The position numbers were made by a program, and so were the translations under genes. From an uncultured Akkermansia sp. (lineage in GTDB: Bacteria; Verrucomicrobiota; Verrucomicrobiia; Verrucomicrobiales; Akkermansiaceae), in assembly GCA_947601655.1 (NCBI GenBank), contig CANQGG010000024.1, forward strand, positions 1 through 34,996: a stretch of DNA of 34,996 nucleotides, written 5' to 3'. The notes under the pieces are model-generated. The model was not told the DNA's origin, made no database searches, and worked only from the letters and a program-made list of their open reading frames with translations. Positions 1-8,348 of the stretch are shown here, one piece after another (within the stretch, counting starts at the first letter, position 1; every line of letters starts with the position of its first letter).

Positions 1-44
1 ATTTCCCTCTCAACTCTTCAGATTATACCACCTCCGATTAATAG

Positions 45-246
45 TGTACCATGTACCGATGTACCGTGTACCATGTAGCAGAGCGGTAGCCACGGCTCCG
101 CTTATCCACAAACCTTTCGAAATAATGACCGCTTATGTTTTTCCCACCACCTCAGCTAAAGCTTCGCAGCTTCGCGAGCGGAGCTCGCCAAATTTCCTAC
201 ATGGTACATGGTACATCGGTACATGGTACATCTTACATGGTCCATG
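45..246. repeat. GTAC-rich inverted-repeat element (REPIN/MITE-like)
   Basis: Two 34-nt arms, 45-78 and 197-230, are reverse complements with one mismatch. Each is built from short words such as GTACATG and GTACC. The right arm continues as degenerate repeats to about 246. The 118-nt core contains a hairpin (GCGAGC/GCTCGC, 174-188), a short direct repeat (AGCTTCGC twice) and a perfect DnaA-box 9-mer TTATCCACA at 102-110. The element lies just downstream of the stop codon of the 275-1819 gene and encodes no plausible protein. It resembles a non-autonomous REP-doublet; no transposase is nearby, so its mobility is inference. I see no gene in 1-274. Confidence 0.7.
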
Positions 247-274
247 TAACAATGCGTTTGGCTTAAAATCCTTC

Positions 275-1819
275 TCAGGGCGATTTTCGCTTCTTCGTCT
301 GTGTATTTTTTTTCGCCGGGCGGAGGGAAGGAGGCAGCTCGGCGCCGGAGGGCAAATCATGGAGTTCCTCAATGTCCCGCAGGTAGCGGGAGATGGGGGT
401 GTCGGGGCCATCGGACTCGGCGCGCAGGGTGCGCAGGGCGTCATTGTAGGCCTCAAAATCGGCTTTCCGGAACTGACCGAGGCGCGTGATTTCGAACCAA
501 TCGAGGTAATCGCGTCCGCGGGTGGAAGCCTGGGTGTAGGCGCGGCGCAATTCTTGCAGAGGAGCGAGGATTTTTGCAATTTGTCCGGGGTCGGAGCCAT
601 TGGCAAGTTCTGTGGCGGCGCGCAGGTATTCGGCAATGACGGTGCGATAGCCGGGGAAGGCGCGCAGATTGAGCTCCTGCAGCTGCTGCATGCAGTTTCG
701 CAGCTGGCGCTGGAGATCCGGGAGCTTGACGAGCTGCTCCGGTTTGTCGAGACTCAGCGAGAGCGGCAGCTTGCTCTCTTCATCCACGGCGGTGAAGAGC
801 AGAGCATCGGCCAGTTGCTTTTCCGTTTCCGGCGGGGTGAGCATCTCCATGGCATCCGGGCGCGCCAGGGCGGCGAGTTCCAGCGCCCACCACTTGGCAA
901 AGGTGTCGCTGCTGCCATTCATCTCGTGGAAATAGGTGGAGATGATTTCCCGGGCGTTCCCTCCCTCCAGGGTGACGGCTTCTGCGAGCAGGTTGCGCAG
1001 ACGCTCCGCGCCATCGTCACTATGCAGCAGACCGGAGATCAGTACGCCACAGGATACCTCGTAGAGGCGGCGCGAGGCGGAATCAAGCGTTTGCGGGGAG
1101 GGCGTGTTGATGATCTGCTCCGGGGACATCATGTCTCCTTTGTTCAGCAGGTTTTCGTAGATGCGACGGTCGATTCTGCCCGTGCGCACGAGCAGAGCCT
1201 GCTGCACGCCTGTGAGCAGCCAGGGCGGAATGCTGAGGCGATCCGGCAGGGCGTTGGGCTGCACATCGCGCAGCGCGTATTCGTAGACCAGCATGGCCAC
1301 GATGGCGGCATCCAGCCCGGCTATATCGATGCCGCCGCCGGCGTAAACGCGGATCTGCAGGTTCGGCTCGCCGTCGATGATGCGCAGACGCGTGCGGATC
1401 GGGTTGGGTCTGGCGGCATCTGCCGTGGTTCCCAGCAGACGGATGGAGACGGCGTACTTCCAGCCCGCTTTTGCGCCGAGCATGCGGTTGAAATGCCCGA
1501 GAAGCTCATCCGCATGCGTGGCGAGCGCACCCATGCGCAGGGCATCCCCTCCGCTTACGGAAAACATGCGGCTCTGGGACACCACATGCTTGTCCTCCGC
1601 CACGTATTGCAGCGGTTCTCCATCCGCCGCCTGCAGGGGGTCTGTCGGCTCCTCCGGCGGGATATCGATGAGCCACGCCGGGAGGTCATCCACCGCAGGC
1701 TGATCCTCCAGACGATCCGGCTGCACGCCCCCGGTTTCCACGACAGGCGTATCCTGCTGCTGCGCTGCCGCCATTCCGAACAGCGCCGCTACTGCAAGGC
1801 CGGTATATCTCGCACGCAC
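275..1819 (-). CDS. secreted hypothetical protein (514 aa)
   Basis: A protein of unknown function. I chose the GTG start at 1819 because a strong promoter (TTGTCA, 17 nt, TACCAT) ends 7 nt before it. From that start the N-terminus is an ideal signal peptide: a short RAR charged patch, a hydrophobic stretch and an AAA cleavage site before QQQ. An ATG 36 nt upstream would lie on the -35 box and put 12 extra residues before the signal. The mature part is rich in Leu, Ala and Arg and looks largely alpha-helical; it ends in a short Lys/Arg-rich tail. I see no catalytic motif that I recognise. It lies downstream of enolase on the same strand but has its own promoter. Confidence 0.75.
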   Translation of the reverse strand: MRARYTGLAVAALFGMAAAQQQDTPVVETGGVQPDRLEDQPAVDDLPAWLIDIPPEEPTDPLQAADGEPLQYVAEDKHVVSQSRMFSVSGGDALRMGALATHADELLGHFNRMLGAKAGWKYAVSIRLLGTTADAARPNPIRTRLRIIDGEPNLQIRVYAGGGIDIAGLDAAIVAMLVYEYALRDVQPNALPDRLSIPPWLLTGVQQALLVRTGRIDRRIYENLLNKGDMMSPEQIINTPSPQTLDSASRRLYEVSCGVLISGLLHSDDGAERLRNLLAEAVTLEGGNAREIISTYFHEMNGSSDTFAKWWALELAALARPDAMEMLTPPETEKQLADALLFTAVDEESKLPLSLSLDKPEQLVKLPDLQRQLRNCMQQLQELNLRAFPGYRTVIAEYLRAATELANGSDPGQIAKILAPLQELRRAYTQASTRGRDYLDWFEITRLGQFRKADFEAYNDALRTLRAESDGPDTPISRYLRDIEELHDLPSGAELPPSLRPAKKNTQTKKRKSP

Positions 1820-1826
1820 GCCGCCT

Positions 1827-1855
1827 ATGGTACCACAACAGGGCAGATATGACAA
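1827..1855 (-). promoter_or_regulatory. sigma70-type promoter of the 275-1819 gene
   Basis: On the minus strand: -35 TTGTCA (1850-1855), 17-nt spacer, -10 TACCAT (1827-1832). The GTG start begins 7 nt further on, so the mRNA would be leaderless or nearly so. Confidence 0.75.
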
Positions 1856-1909
1856 ATTGGAATTTTGATTTTTTGAGTTCGGCGCGGCGCAACTTCGGCG
1901 GGATAAAAC

Positions 1910-3148
1910 CTACACGCTGATTTCCAGCAGCCTGTTGTACTTGGCGAGGCGTTCGCCGCGGGAGGGCGCGCCGGCTTTGATGAAGGGGGAGAGCATGCTG
2001 AGATCGGCAATGAAGGAGTCGCAGGTTTCTCCACTGCGGTGCGAGACGATGGTGGTATAGGCATGGGAAGTGGCGAGGCGCATGGTATCGAGAGTTTCGG
2101 AGAGGGTGCCGATCTGATTCGGTTTGATGAGGATGGCATTGGCGATGCCCTGCTCGATGCCGCGCTGCAGGAAGAGCGGGTTTGTCACAAAGAGATCATC
2201 CCCCACGAGCATGCAGCGTTTGCCGAGGGCGCGCGTGAGCTGCAGCCATCCTTCCCAGTCCTCATCCGCGCAGCCGTCCTCAATGGAGCAGATGGGGTAG
2301 CCCTCCACCAGGTCGGCATACAGGGCGATGAGCTCGGCAGAGGAGAGCGCCGCGTCTCCGCTCTTGCGCAGGTGGTAGCGGCGGTCGCCATCGCTTTCGT
2401 AAAATGTGCCGGCGGCGGCATCCAGCGCAAGAAAAACTTCCTCTCCCGGGCGATACCCCGCGCGGGAAATTGCCGTGAGCAGCGCGTCCAGCGCCTCCTG
2501 CACACTGCGCAGCGCGGGCGCGTATCCGCCCTCATCCCCCACGGCGGTGGAAAGACCTTTGGCGCGCAGAACATCCCGGAGCGCATGAAATACCTCACTG
2601 CCGCAGCGCAGGGCCTCGCTGAAGGGATTGAGCCCACGCGGCACAATCATGAATTCCTGGAAGTCTATCGGCGCGTCGGAGTGCATGCCGGCGTTGATCA
2701 GGTTGAACATCGGGCAGGGCGGGCGGTGCGCCCCGACGCCGCCCAGGTAGCGATACAGCGGTAGTTCCACCGCGCGCGCGGCCACTCGCGCCACCGCGAG
2801 TGAGACGGAGAGGATCGCATTTGCCCCGAGGCGTTCCTTGTGCGCCGTGCCGTCCAGCTCCAGCATGCAGTGGTCGATGCCTCGCTGGTCGGTGGCATCC
2901 ATTCCCTGCAGCGCGGGCGCAATGGCCGCGCGGATGCTCTCCACAGCCTGCAGCACCCCTTTCCCTCCGTACCTCGCGGGGTCGCCATCCCGCGCTTCTT
3001 TCGCCTCATGGCGTCCGGTGGAGGCTCCGCCGGGCACGGATGCCCGAGCGCGCCGACCGTCCGCCAGCGTCACTTCTGTCTCGATGGTGGGATTTCCCCG
3101 CGAGTCGAGAATCTCCCGCGCCTTGATCTGCTGTATCGTCGTGTTCAT
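1910..3148 (-). CDS. eno: enolase (phosphopyruvate hydratase)
   Basis: Converts 2-phosphoglycerate to phosphoenolpyruvate in the cytoplasm (glycolysis). All landmark motifs are visible in order: [11 protein letters not shown] near the N-terminus, the GASTG loop, [14 protein letters not shown] with the catalytic Glu, the metal-binding Asp/Glu in SIEDG and [16 protein letters not shown] with the catalytic Lys, VSHRSGET with the active-site His, and IKAG with the second active-site Lys. At 412 aa it is slightly short for the family, mainly at the C-terminus. Usual enolase words are changed in places: NGG is NAG, SGETED is SGETCD, and IKTG is IKAG. The start is preceded by AGGGAG, the only clear Shine-Dalgarno sequence in the window. 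Confidence 0.97.
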   Translation of the reverse strand: MNTTIQQIKAREILDSRGNPTIETEVTLADGRRARASVPGGASTGRHEAKEARDGDPARYGGKGVLQAVESIRAAIAPALQGMDATDQRGIDHCMLELDGTAHKERLGANAILSVSLAVARVAARAVELPLYRYLGGVGAHRPPCPMFNLINAGMHSDAPIDFQEFMIVPRGLNPFSEALRCGSEVFHALRDVLRAKGLSTAVGDEGGYAPALRSVQEALDALLTAISRAGYRPGEEVFLALDAAAGTFYESDGDRRYHLRKSGDAALSSAELIALYADLVEGYPICSIEDGCADEDWEGWLQLTRALGKRCMLVGDDLFVTNPLFLQRGIEQGIANAILIKPNQIGTLSETLDTMRLATSHAYTTIVSHRSGETCDSFIADLSMLSPFIKAGAPSRGERLAKYNRLLEISV

Positions 3149-3157
3149 ATTCTCCCT

Positions 3158-3187
3158 AGAATATCATCTCACCGCCGCTGCACGCAA
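3158..3187 (-). promoter_or_regulatory. probable eno promoter
   Basis: Minus strand: TTGCGT (3182-3187), 18 nt, TATTCT (3158-3163). The eno ATG follows 9 nt later, so the transcript would have only a few untranslated bases although AGGGAG lies in them. Confidence 0.5.
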
Positions 3188-3341
3188 TGACCGTTAGGGT
3201 TGTTGGAACACCTGAGGGAGAAGTTTCTTCGCTCTGTGCTCCGGGCTTGCCCCGGGACACCCCGTATCGGATGAAGGAGTCTGCTCATGCCAGGATTTCA
3301 CTAAAAAATGCATCTATCGGTCATTTTTTTTTGATTTTAAG

Positions 3342-3370
3342 TTGACTTTCCACGTTTTTTTCGATAGTCT
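3342..3370 (+). promoter_or_regulatory. promoter of the 3427-4191 lipoprotein gene
   Basis: TTGACT (3342-3347), 17-nt T-rich spacer, TAGTCT (3365-3370). The predicted leader is about 50 nt and contains a small hairpin (ACAGG/CCTGT) but no Shine-Dalgarno sequence. The surrounding 3149-3426 region is otherwise AT-rich and non-coding. Confidence 0.65.
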
Positions 3371-3426
3371 CGTACTGTGACAGGTGTTTTAATCCTGTGG
3401 TCACTCTACACCCAACATTTTCTCCT

Positions 3427-4191
3427 ATGAAAAAAACGCGCCTCCTCGGGTATTTCTTGGCTGCCGCAGCCTGTGCTCTTTCTGTTCCCGCCTGCGGTGG
3501 AGGGGGGGAGAATGCTGGCACGTACGCCAGTGTGCAACAGTTTGCCCACGGAGCGAGGCAATTCAACTTTCAAGCCTCTCCGAATATGCTGGTCTATGCT
3601 AGCGGCGATTCTGGGGTTTCAATGACGGAGGAAGTGACGAAGGAGCTTTTAGAGAATTCTCACGTTGGCCCAGCTGCTCCTCCTCAGGGTGAGGTGGTTT
3701 CCACCTCTGGCGCTTACGAAGGGAGGCAGAACATCCAGGGTTTCATTCGAATGCCCTCTGGACCTGTGGAAATTCGTATGACCTATGCTACTTTTGGCGG
3801 GGAGACAGGGACTGGCATTCTTGATATTTACCCCCAAAGCGGTGTTAACAATAACAACTCGGAGGTTGTAAAGGATATAGCTCACTTTTTCAGTGCTGTC
3901 GTCCCGACTGACGTGCAAGTCTCGTCAGGCGGCACCCTTAACACCGGTTTCGTCGGGTTTGATTCGGACTACAAGCGCTTTTTGCTGTTTTCAATTGCGG
4001 GGTGTGAGTATCATATAGAGCTGGATTTTTCCTCCGGACTCGCCAATTGTTACTTGCGCTATCAATCACAGGTGGAGGATGTAGCTGTTTATGATGGTAA
4101 CGGAAATCTCATGGAGGATGTTACCACGACGTGGAGCGGAACTATTGATGCGATTAGGATTAAAAAGCCTTTTATTTCAGAGGCGAGGTAG
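3427..4191 (+). CDS. putative lipoprotein of unknown function (254 aa)
   Basis: I start it at the ATG at 3427 (MKKTRLLGY), which gives a canonical lipoprotein signal: Lys/Arg, a hydrophobic run, then SVPAC followed by a Gly string. Pro at the -2 position of the lipobox is unusual, so cleavage by ordinary signal peptidase I is possible. An in-frame start 30 nt upstream adds only a non-signal tail. The mature protein is Ser/Thr/Gly-rich and looks beta-rich, with repeated YxxxG and acidic stretches. I do not recognise a family. Base composition and codon use are clearly more AT-rich than the neighbouring genes, which could mean recent acquisition. It is a single-gene unit with its own promoter, convergent with the ABC permease gene. 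Confidence 0.7.
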   Translation: MKKTRLLGYFLAAAACALSVPACGGGGENAGTYASVQQFAHGARQFNFQASPNMLVYASGDSGVSMTEEVTKELLENSHVGPAAPPQGEVVSTSGAYEGRQNIQGFIRMPSGPVEIRMTYATFGGETGTGILDIYPQSGVNNNNSEVVKDIAHFFSAVVPTDVQVSSGGTLNTGFVGFDSDYKRFLLFSIAGCEYHIELDFSSGLANCYLRYQSQVEDVAVYDGNGNLMEDVTTTWSGTIDAIRIKKPFISEAR

Positions 4192-4210
4192 CAGTTATGT
4201 AGGATTGAAT

Positions 4211-4276
4211 GCCGACGCCCCGTGAGGGCGTTGGCTTTCCGAAGAGGAGGGTGCCAAAACATCGAGAGTTTGGCAC
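4211..4276. terminator. two hairpins between convergent genes
   Basis: Hairpin 1: arms 4211-4220 and 4226-4235, 10 bp with one G-U pair and a 5-nt loop. Hairpin 2: arms 4251-4258 (GTGCCAAA) and 4269-4276, 8 perfect bp, starting right after the permease stop on the minus strand. Neither has a long U-run, so their action as terminators is inferred from position between converging genes. Confidence 0.5.
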
Positions 4277-4277
4277 T

Positions 4278-5102
4278 TCATTTGCTGCCGCCCCGCGAGA
4301 AGAGGAAGGAGAGAAGGAAGACGAGGGCGAGCAGCAGGATGATAGTGGCGCCGAGGTGCCAGCCGAGGGGGAAGGAGAGGAAGAAGGCGAGCACGGAGCA
4401 GGAGCAGCCGATGACGGCTGCGCCGGGGAACATGAGCTGCGCGCGGCGAGTGAGCAGGCGCATCGTGGCGCCGGGGATGACGAGGAGCCCCAGAGAGAGG
4501 AAAGAGCCGACGGCTTGCAGGGAGGAGACGAGCGCGAGGATGATGAGCGCAAAGGCGCCGTAGCTCAGCGCGCGCGTGGGCAAACCCAGGGCTGCGGCGG
4601 CGATGGGATCAAAGAGCCAGAGGAGCAGCGGGCGGCGGAAGAGGGTGAGGAGAATGAAAGTGAGCGCGGCAACAACAAAGGCAACGCAGAGGTCGGCATT
4701 GCTCATGCTGAGGATATTGCCGAAGAGCCAGTCATCCACCTTCTGCTGCAGCCCCAGGGCGAGGAGGATGAGATAGCCCAGCGCGAAGGCGGCGGAATGG
4801 ATGAGAGAGAGAGCCGTGTCGGCATCCACCACAGAGCAGCGGGCGACGAAGAGCGAGGAGAGACCTACCAGCAGCGCCGCTGCCAATGCGCCGAGCAGCA
4901 GGCTCCACTCCCCAAGGCCGAAGAGCAGAATAGCCAACGCCAGCCCCGGCAGCAGCGCGCAGGAAAGCGTGCCGATTTGCAACGAGGAGCGCCGCAGGAC
5001 GATGAGCGCACTCATGAGACCATCCGCCGCGCCGATGACCGCGCACGCCCACAGACTGCGCTGAGCGATCGGTTCGCTGAGAAACTGGAGAAAATCATTC
5101 AT
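4278..5102 (-). CDS. metal ABC transporter permease (ZnuB/TroC family)
   Basis: Inner-membrane permease of a zinc/manganese-type ABC importer (ABC-3 family). The 274 residues form about eight hydrophobic segments; family landmarks include the Ala/Gly-rich region after the first helix and the conserved SLQAVGSFLSLGLLVIPGA stretch near residues 195-215, typical of ZnuB-like permeases. Its ATG overlaps the stop of the ATPase gene (ATGA at 5099-5102), so the two are translationally coupled. Metal specificity (Zn or Mn) cannot be told from the sequence. Confidence 0.9.
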   Translation of the reverse strand: MNDFLQFLSEPIAQRSLWACAVIGAADGLMSALIVLRRSSLQIGTLSCALLPGLALAILLFGLGEWSLLLGALAAALLVGLSSLFVARCSVVDADTALSLIHSAAFALGYLILLALGLQQKVDDWLFGNILSMSNADLCVAFVVAALTFILLTLFRRPLLLWLFDPIAAAALGLPTRALSYGAFALIILALVSSLQAVGSFLSLGLLVIPGATMRLLTRRAQLMFPGAAVIGCSCSVLAFFLSFPLGWHLGATIILLLALVFLLSFLFSRGGSK

Positions 5103-5845
5103 GCGGCGGGAGAGGGACTCGAGGGAGCTGGGGCGGAGAGCAACTGCGCGCAGGGACCGAAAAAGAGCTGCTCGCCGGCGTCCAACAGAAGGGCATGGTC
5201 GAAGACCCGCGCGATTTCCTCCGGCGTGTCATGGCAGGCGGCGATGACGAGACGCCCCTCTTCCCGAGCCATACGGTGCAGGAGATCCCCCAGCGCGCGC
5301 ACGCCGGGGATGTCCAGACCAGTGAAGGGTTCATCCAGCAGAAGCACATGCGCCTGCTGGGCAAGGGCACGGGCGAGGAAAGTGCGTTGTTGCTGACCGC
5401 CGGAAAGTTGGGATATGGGGCGTTCCTGCAGGGGGAGCAGCTGCATACATTCCAACGCATGCTGCACAATACGCTCATCCTCCTCCCCCGCTGCGCGCAG
5501 GAGCCCCAGGGAGGGGAAGCGACCCAGCTCCACCACGCCACGCACGGTGATGGGAAAAGACCAATCAATGCCGCTGCGCTGCGGAAGATATGCCACCTCG
5601 TGCCGGGCATCTCGCAGCGGGGAGCCGTTCCAGAGCACACTGCCACTCGACGATTGCAGCAGACCTGCCAGCACGGAAAGCAAGGTGGATTTCCCGGCTC
5701 CGTTGCTTCCTACAAGCGCCATCGTGTGTCCGCATGTAATGGAAAACGAAATCCCCCTCAGCGCTGGCTCAGCCCCACGTCCGTACGCCGCGCAGAGGTT
5801 TTCCACGCGAAGTTCATGCGTCCCGGTGTGGTGAGAAGCAGGCAT
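5099..5845 (-). CDS. metal ABC transporter ATP-binding protein (ZnuC family)
   Basis: Energises the adjacent permease. Visible motifs: Walker A GSNGAGKST, Q-loop region LPQRSGIDW, signature LSGGQQQR, Walker B VLLLDEPFTGLD and the H-loop His in AACHDT. The LPQRxxIDWxFPI pattern is typical of the ATPases that pair with Zn/Mn binding proteins. Length (248 aa from the ATG at 5845) is normal. A TTG four codons upstream is possible. It is coupled to the permease by a 4-nt overlap. Its usual partner, the binding-protein gene, lies 3.2 kb upstream on the same strand, separated by the large regulator gene. Confidence 0.92.
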   Translation of the reverse strand: MPASHHTGTHELRVENLCAAYGRGAEPALRGISFSITCGHTMALVGSNGAGKSTLLSVLAGLLQSSSGSVLWNGSPLRDARHEVAYLPQRSGIDWSFPITVRGVVELGRFPSLGLLRAAGEEDERIVQHALECMQLLPLQERPISQLSGGQQQRTFLARALAQQAHVLLLDEPFTGLDIPGVRALGDLLHRMAREEGRLVIAACHDTPEEIARVFDHALLLDAGEQLFFGPCAQLLSAPAPSSPSPAA

Positions 5846-5857
5846 GTATCGTTTCAA

Positions 5858-5999
5858 TAGATCGAAGAAAAACGAATTACGTCAGGACTTGTGCAGTATT
5901 TGCATCTAAGTGGCTTAAGGGAAGAGAAATGCAGCGGAACTTGTACAAGCGACCTGAAGTTGGATAAGACACTCGGTGATGAGGAGGATAGATTTTGAT
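5858..5999. other. intergenic region upstream of the metal-transporter ATPase gene
   Basis: 142 nt between the AlbA_2 regulator stop and the ATPase gene. It is AT-richer than the flanks and holds a perfect 10-bp palindrome CTTGTACAAG (5940-5949) that could be an operator. A weak promoter-like pair (CTGACG, 18 nt, TCTATT) is near the ATPase start. I see no clear terminator for the upstream gene. Confidence 0.35.
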
Positions 6000-8348
6000 T
6001 CATTTGTTCTTCCTCCTGGAAGGAACAGATGCGACGTATTTCTGGTAGTGACTAGTGGGGCGTTGGGGTATCGTGTGTCGTAATCCCTCTTTCAGGAGAG
6101 GAACCAAATAACGACGGCGTACCCAACGGAGATTTGTGAGCCCCAACATACCAGCAATTTCACGCAAAGTGCGCGGCTGTGCACAGTATTGCAGGATCTT
6201 TGCTTTGATTTTCTTATCTTTAATTAGAATTTTGCTATGAATGACTTCTGACTCATCATGGGTGGAAAATGACCCTGTGGACGGAGAAGTCGCACCGTGA
6301 GATTTCCCCGTATTCTGACGAAGTTTGACTTGACTATTAGTCAGTTTCGGTGTGTCATGGGTAGAAAATGATCCTGCAGATGGAGAAATAGCACCATGAG
6401 ACTTCCCCGTATTCTGGCGAAGTTTGGCTTGACTATCAGTCGGTTTCGGTGTGTCATGGGTAGAAAATGATCCTGCAGATGGAGAAATAGCACCATGAGA
6501 CTTCCCCGTATTCTGGCGAAGTTTGGCTTGACTATCAGTCAGTTTCGATGTGTCATGGGTGGAAAAAGTCCTTGCGGATGGAGAAACTGCACCATAAACC
6601 TTTCCTGTGTTTTGACGAGGTTTTGATTGATTGCCAGTAAGTTTTGACGTATCATGGGTAGAAAACGCTTCTGTGGACGGAGAGACTACACCATAAACTC
6701 CCTCCGTATCCGAGAAGAAACCTGACTGATAACCACCCACATCTGCCCCGTCATGTAGGGAGAGAGGCTCTGAGGACGGAAACTCTCTGCCATAGGCCTT
6801 TTCCTCATCCGAACGATATTTTATTTGATTATCAGTGATATCTGATGTATCATGGGTGGGAAATATTCCTGTAGACGGAGAGCCTGCGCCATGAGTCTTC
6901 TCCGTATTCTGACGAAGTCTCGCTTGATTGTCAGTCGGATCTGACTCATCATGGATGGGAAACACTCCTGTAGACGGAGAGACTGCACCATAAGCCTGCT
7001 CCGGATTCTGACGAAGTTTCGATTGATCATCAGTAACTTGTGGCTTATCTTGGGTGGAAAACAGCCCTGTCGACAAAGACCCCGCACCATGAGCTTTCCT
7101 TGCACTCGAACGAATTTTTATTTGATTACCAGTGACCTCCGACGCATCATGGGTGGAGAGAGGAGAGGCAAACGGAATCGTCAAATTGATAAACGGAGGA
7201 ATAATCTGGATATGAGGAGAGGGCAGCCCCGCATCCAGACAGCAAGAAAAGATGAGCCCGATACCGCGTCCCCATTTCTCCATGGTGCCGCGGCGGTAGA
7301 AGACATCGGCAATAGTTGGATTAGCCGGAAGGGAACCGAGACTGCTATCGACAAAATCCTGCCATTTGGTACCGGGAGGGAACGCACCAGGATTTTGGAA
7401 AACCATACGGTCGTCGTAAATGGCGAGACTCGGAGTCATATTATCGGCGTACCACGAGCGGTGGCAGAGCATATTGGCTGTGGCCTCGCGGAGCGCCTCA
7501 TAGGGGACAGTGAGAGTATCCTCACGGTATCGCCGATCCATACGACCGCTCAGATTAAGATGCTTGAGGCAGAAATCCAGCACGGCATCATACTGAGCAA
7601 ACAGATTGCCCTCGCAAATCGTCTGATCTCGGAAAAACCTTTTATCTGTTCCGGCAAAACGTGCGAGCCGCACAGCGCATTGGGGATGGACGGCAGTAGG
7701 ACATCTACTGAAGAGCACGTTGGCGGCATTATTCAGAGACCCGTCTTTGTTGGCGACGCCGAGCTTCTGCATGATAGGAAGCGGATTCCGGAGGGTCATC
7801 GTCGACGCGGGAATGCGGCGTATATTGATACCGTCATGCAGCGTTTGGAAAAGAAGCTCCACATCAATATCCTCGAGGAGGATATTGGGATTGGGGGCAT
7901 TCTCCCAACTGAAACGACTTGTGCTACTCAAACGCATGCGCTCCTCGTAGAGAGTGCGAGGCATAACGCTTGTCGTACTCTCGACCCGGTAGAAAGCCCG
8001 GCCGTCGTAGGAATACGGACCGTTGCGGAAATTAGCGGAGTTGCAATGCAGAGCAACCACGAACTTACCCGGCTTGCCCGGCAGCTCAATGTACTCTGTC
8101 TCCACCTCCACGGGAGGCTCGATCTTGCGCAGCTCGGCGGCGATCTCGCGACGCGTGGCATCTGACACGCTCTGACCTACGATGCGCATTTGCGGGCTGA
8201 TGCCGAACAAAAGCCATCCGCCATCGGAGTTCATGAAAGCGCAGGCGCTTTCCATGCCACGATGCAGCTCGCCGGTTGTGAGTTTGCACTCCAGAGTGGA
8301 GCTCTCACCCTTTGCGATCATTTTTTTGATGTCCTCGAGATTCAACAT
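6000..8348 (-). CDS. Schlafen/AlbA_2 - RecG-like C-terminal domain regulator with 33-aa tandem repeats
   Basis: A predicted DNA- or RNA-binding regulator of 782 aa. Domains in order: an AlbA_2 (Schlafen-like) domain at about 10-125, with ESSTLECK and AFMNSDGGWLLFGI; a RecG-type HATPase_c_4 region at about 270-390, with LREATANMLCHRSW, IYDDRMVFQNPG and EKWGRGIG; nine 33-residue tandem repeats at about 401-698 (anchor STHDxxxxT, then Q and YGAVSPSxGxF); and a basic C-terminal winged-helix-like segment (TLREIAGMLGL) to 782. The ATG at 8348 fits the family N-terminus MLNLEDIKKMI. Extending further upstream would run across the promoter into the next gene. Proteins of this family are usually single-copy regulators or defence-linked factors; the repeat linker is unusual. 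It sits inside a metal-transport gene cluster, with its own promoter. Confidence 0.88.
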   Translation of the reverse strand: MLNLEDIKKMIAKGESSTLECKLTTGELHRGMESACAFMNSDGGWLLFGISPQMRIVGQSVSDATRREIAAELRKIEPPVEVETEYIELPGKPGKFVVALHCNSANFRNGPYSYDGRAFYRVESTTSVMPRTLYEERMRLSSTSRFSWENAPNPNILLEDIDVELLFQTLHDGINIRRIPASTMTLRNPLPIMQKLGVANKDGSLNNAANVLFSRCPTAVHPQCAVRLARFAGTDKRFFRDQTICEGNLFAQYDAVLDFCLKHLNLSGRMDRRYREDTLTVPYEALREATANMLCHRSWYADNMTPSLAIYDDRMVFQNPGAFPPGTKWQDFVDSSLGSLPANPTIADVFYRRGTMEKWGRGIGLIFSCCLDAGLPSPHIQIIPPFINLTIPFASPLSTHDASEVTGNQIKIRSSARKAHGAGSLSTGLFSTQDKPQVTDDQSKLRQNPEQAYGAVSPSTGVFPIHDESDPTDNQARLRQNTEKTHGAGSPSTGIFPTHDTSDITDNQIKYRSDEEKAYGREFPSSEPLSLHDGADVGGYQSGFFSDTEGVYGVVSPSTEAFSTHDTSKLTGNQSKPRQNTGKVYGAVSPSARTFSTHDTSKLTDSQAKLRQNTGKSHGAISPSAGSFSTHDTPKPTDSQAKLRQNTGKSHGAISPSAGSFSTHDTPKLTNSQVKLRQNTGKSHGATSPSTGSFSTHDESEVIHSKILIKDKKIKAKILQYCAQPRTLREIAGMLGLTNLRWVRRRYLVPLLKEGLRHTIPQRPTSHYQKYVASVPSRRKNK
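6256..7146 (-). repeat. nine 99-bp in-frame tandem repeats (coding minisatellite)
   Basis: The anchor corresponding to the STHD codons recurs at 6256, 6355, 6454, 6553, 6652, 6751, 6850, 6949, 7048 and 7147: an exact 99-bp period with no indels. Units at 6355-6453 and 6454-6552 differ at only two positions, while the outer units are more diverged, so the array has grown recently in its interior-to-C-terminal part. It encodes a 33-aa Ser/Thr/Gln-rich, probably disordered linker. Confidence 0.95.

Noticed and set aside
1..274. Replication origin
   Set aside because: Only one DnaA box is seen and no dnaA, dnaN or AT-rich unwinding element is nearby.
44..1852. Long open frame on the plus strand opposite the secreted protein gene
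   Set aside because: It is the antisense shadow of a GC-rich gene with a clear signal peptide and promoter; the frame begins in the repeat element and has no start signals or domain.
5940..5949. CTTGTACAAG as a Zur, Fur or MntR operator
   Set aside because: It is a perfect palindrome upstream of a metal-transport ATPase gene but does not match those consensus boxes and is only 10 bp; listed only as a possible operator.
6256..7146. CRISPR array
   Set aside because: Units are 99 bp, contiguous without spacers, in frame and translated; they are tandem protein repeats.
6951..8165. Plus-strand frame of about 400 codons opposite the AlbA_2 regulator
   Set aside because: No recognised domain, crosses the repeat array, and the minus-strand protein is clearly real.
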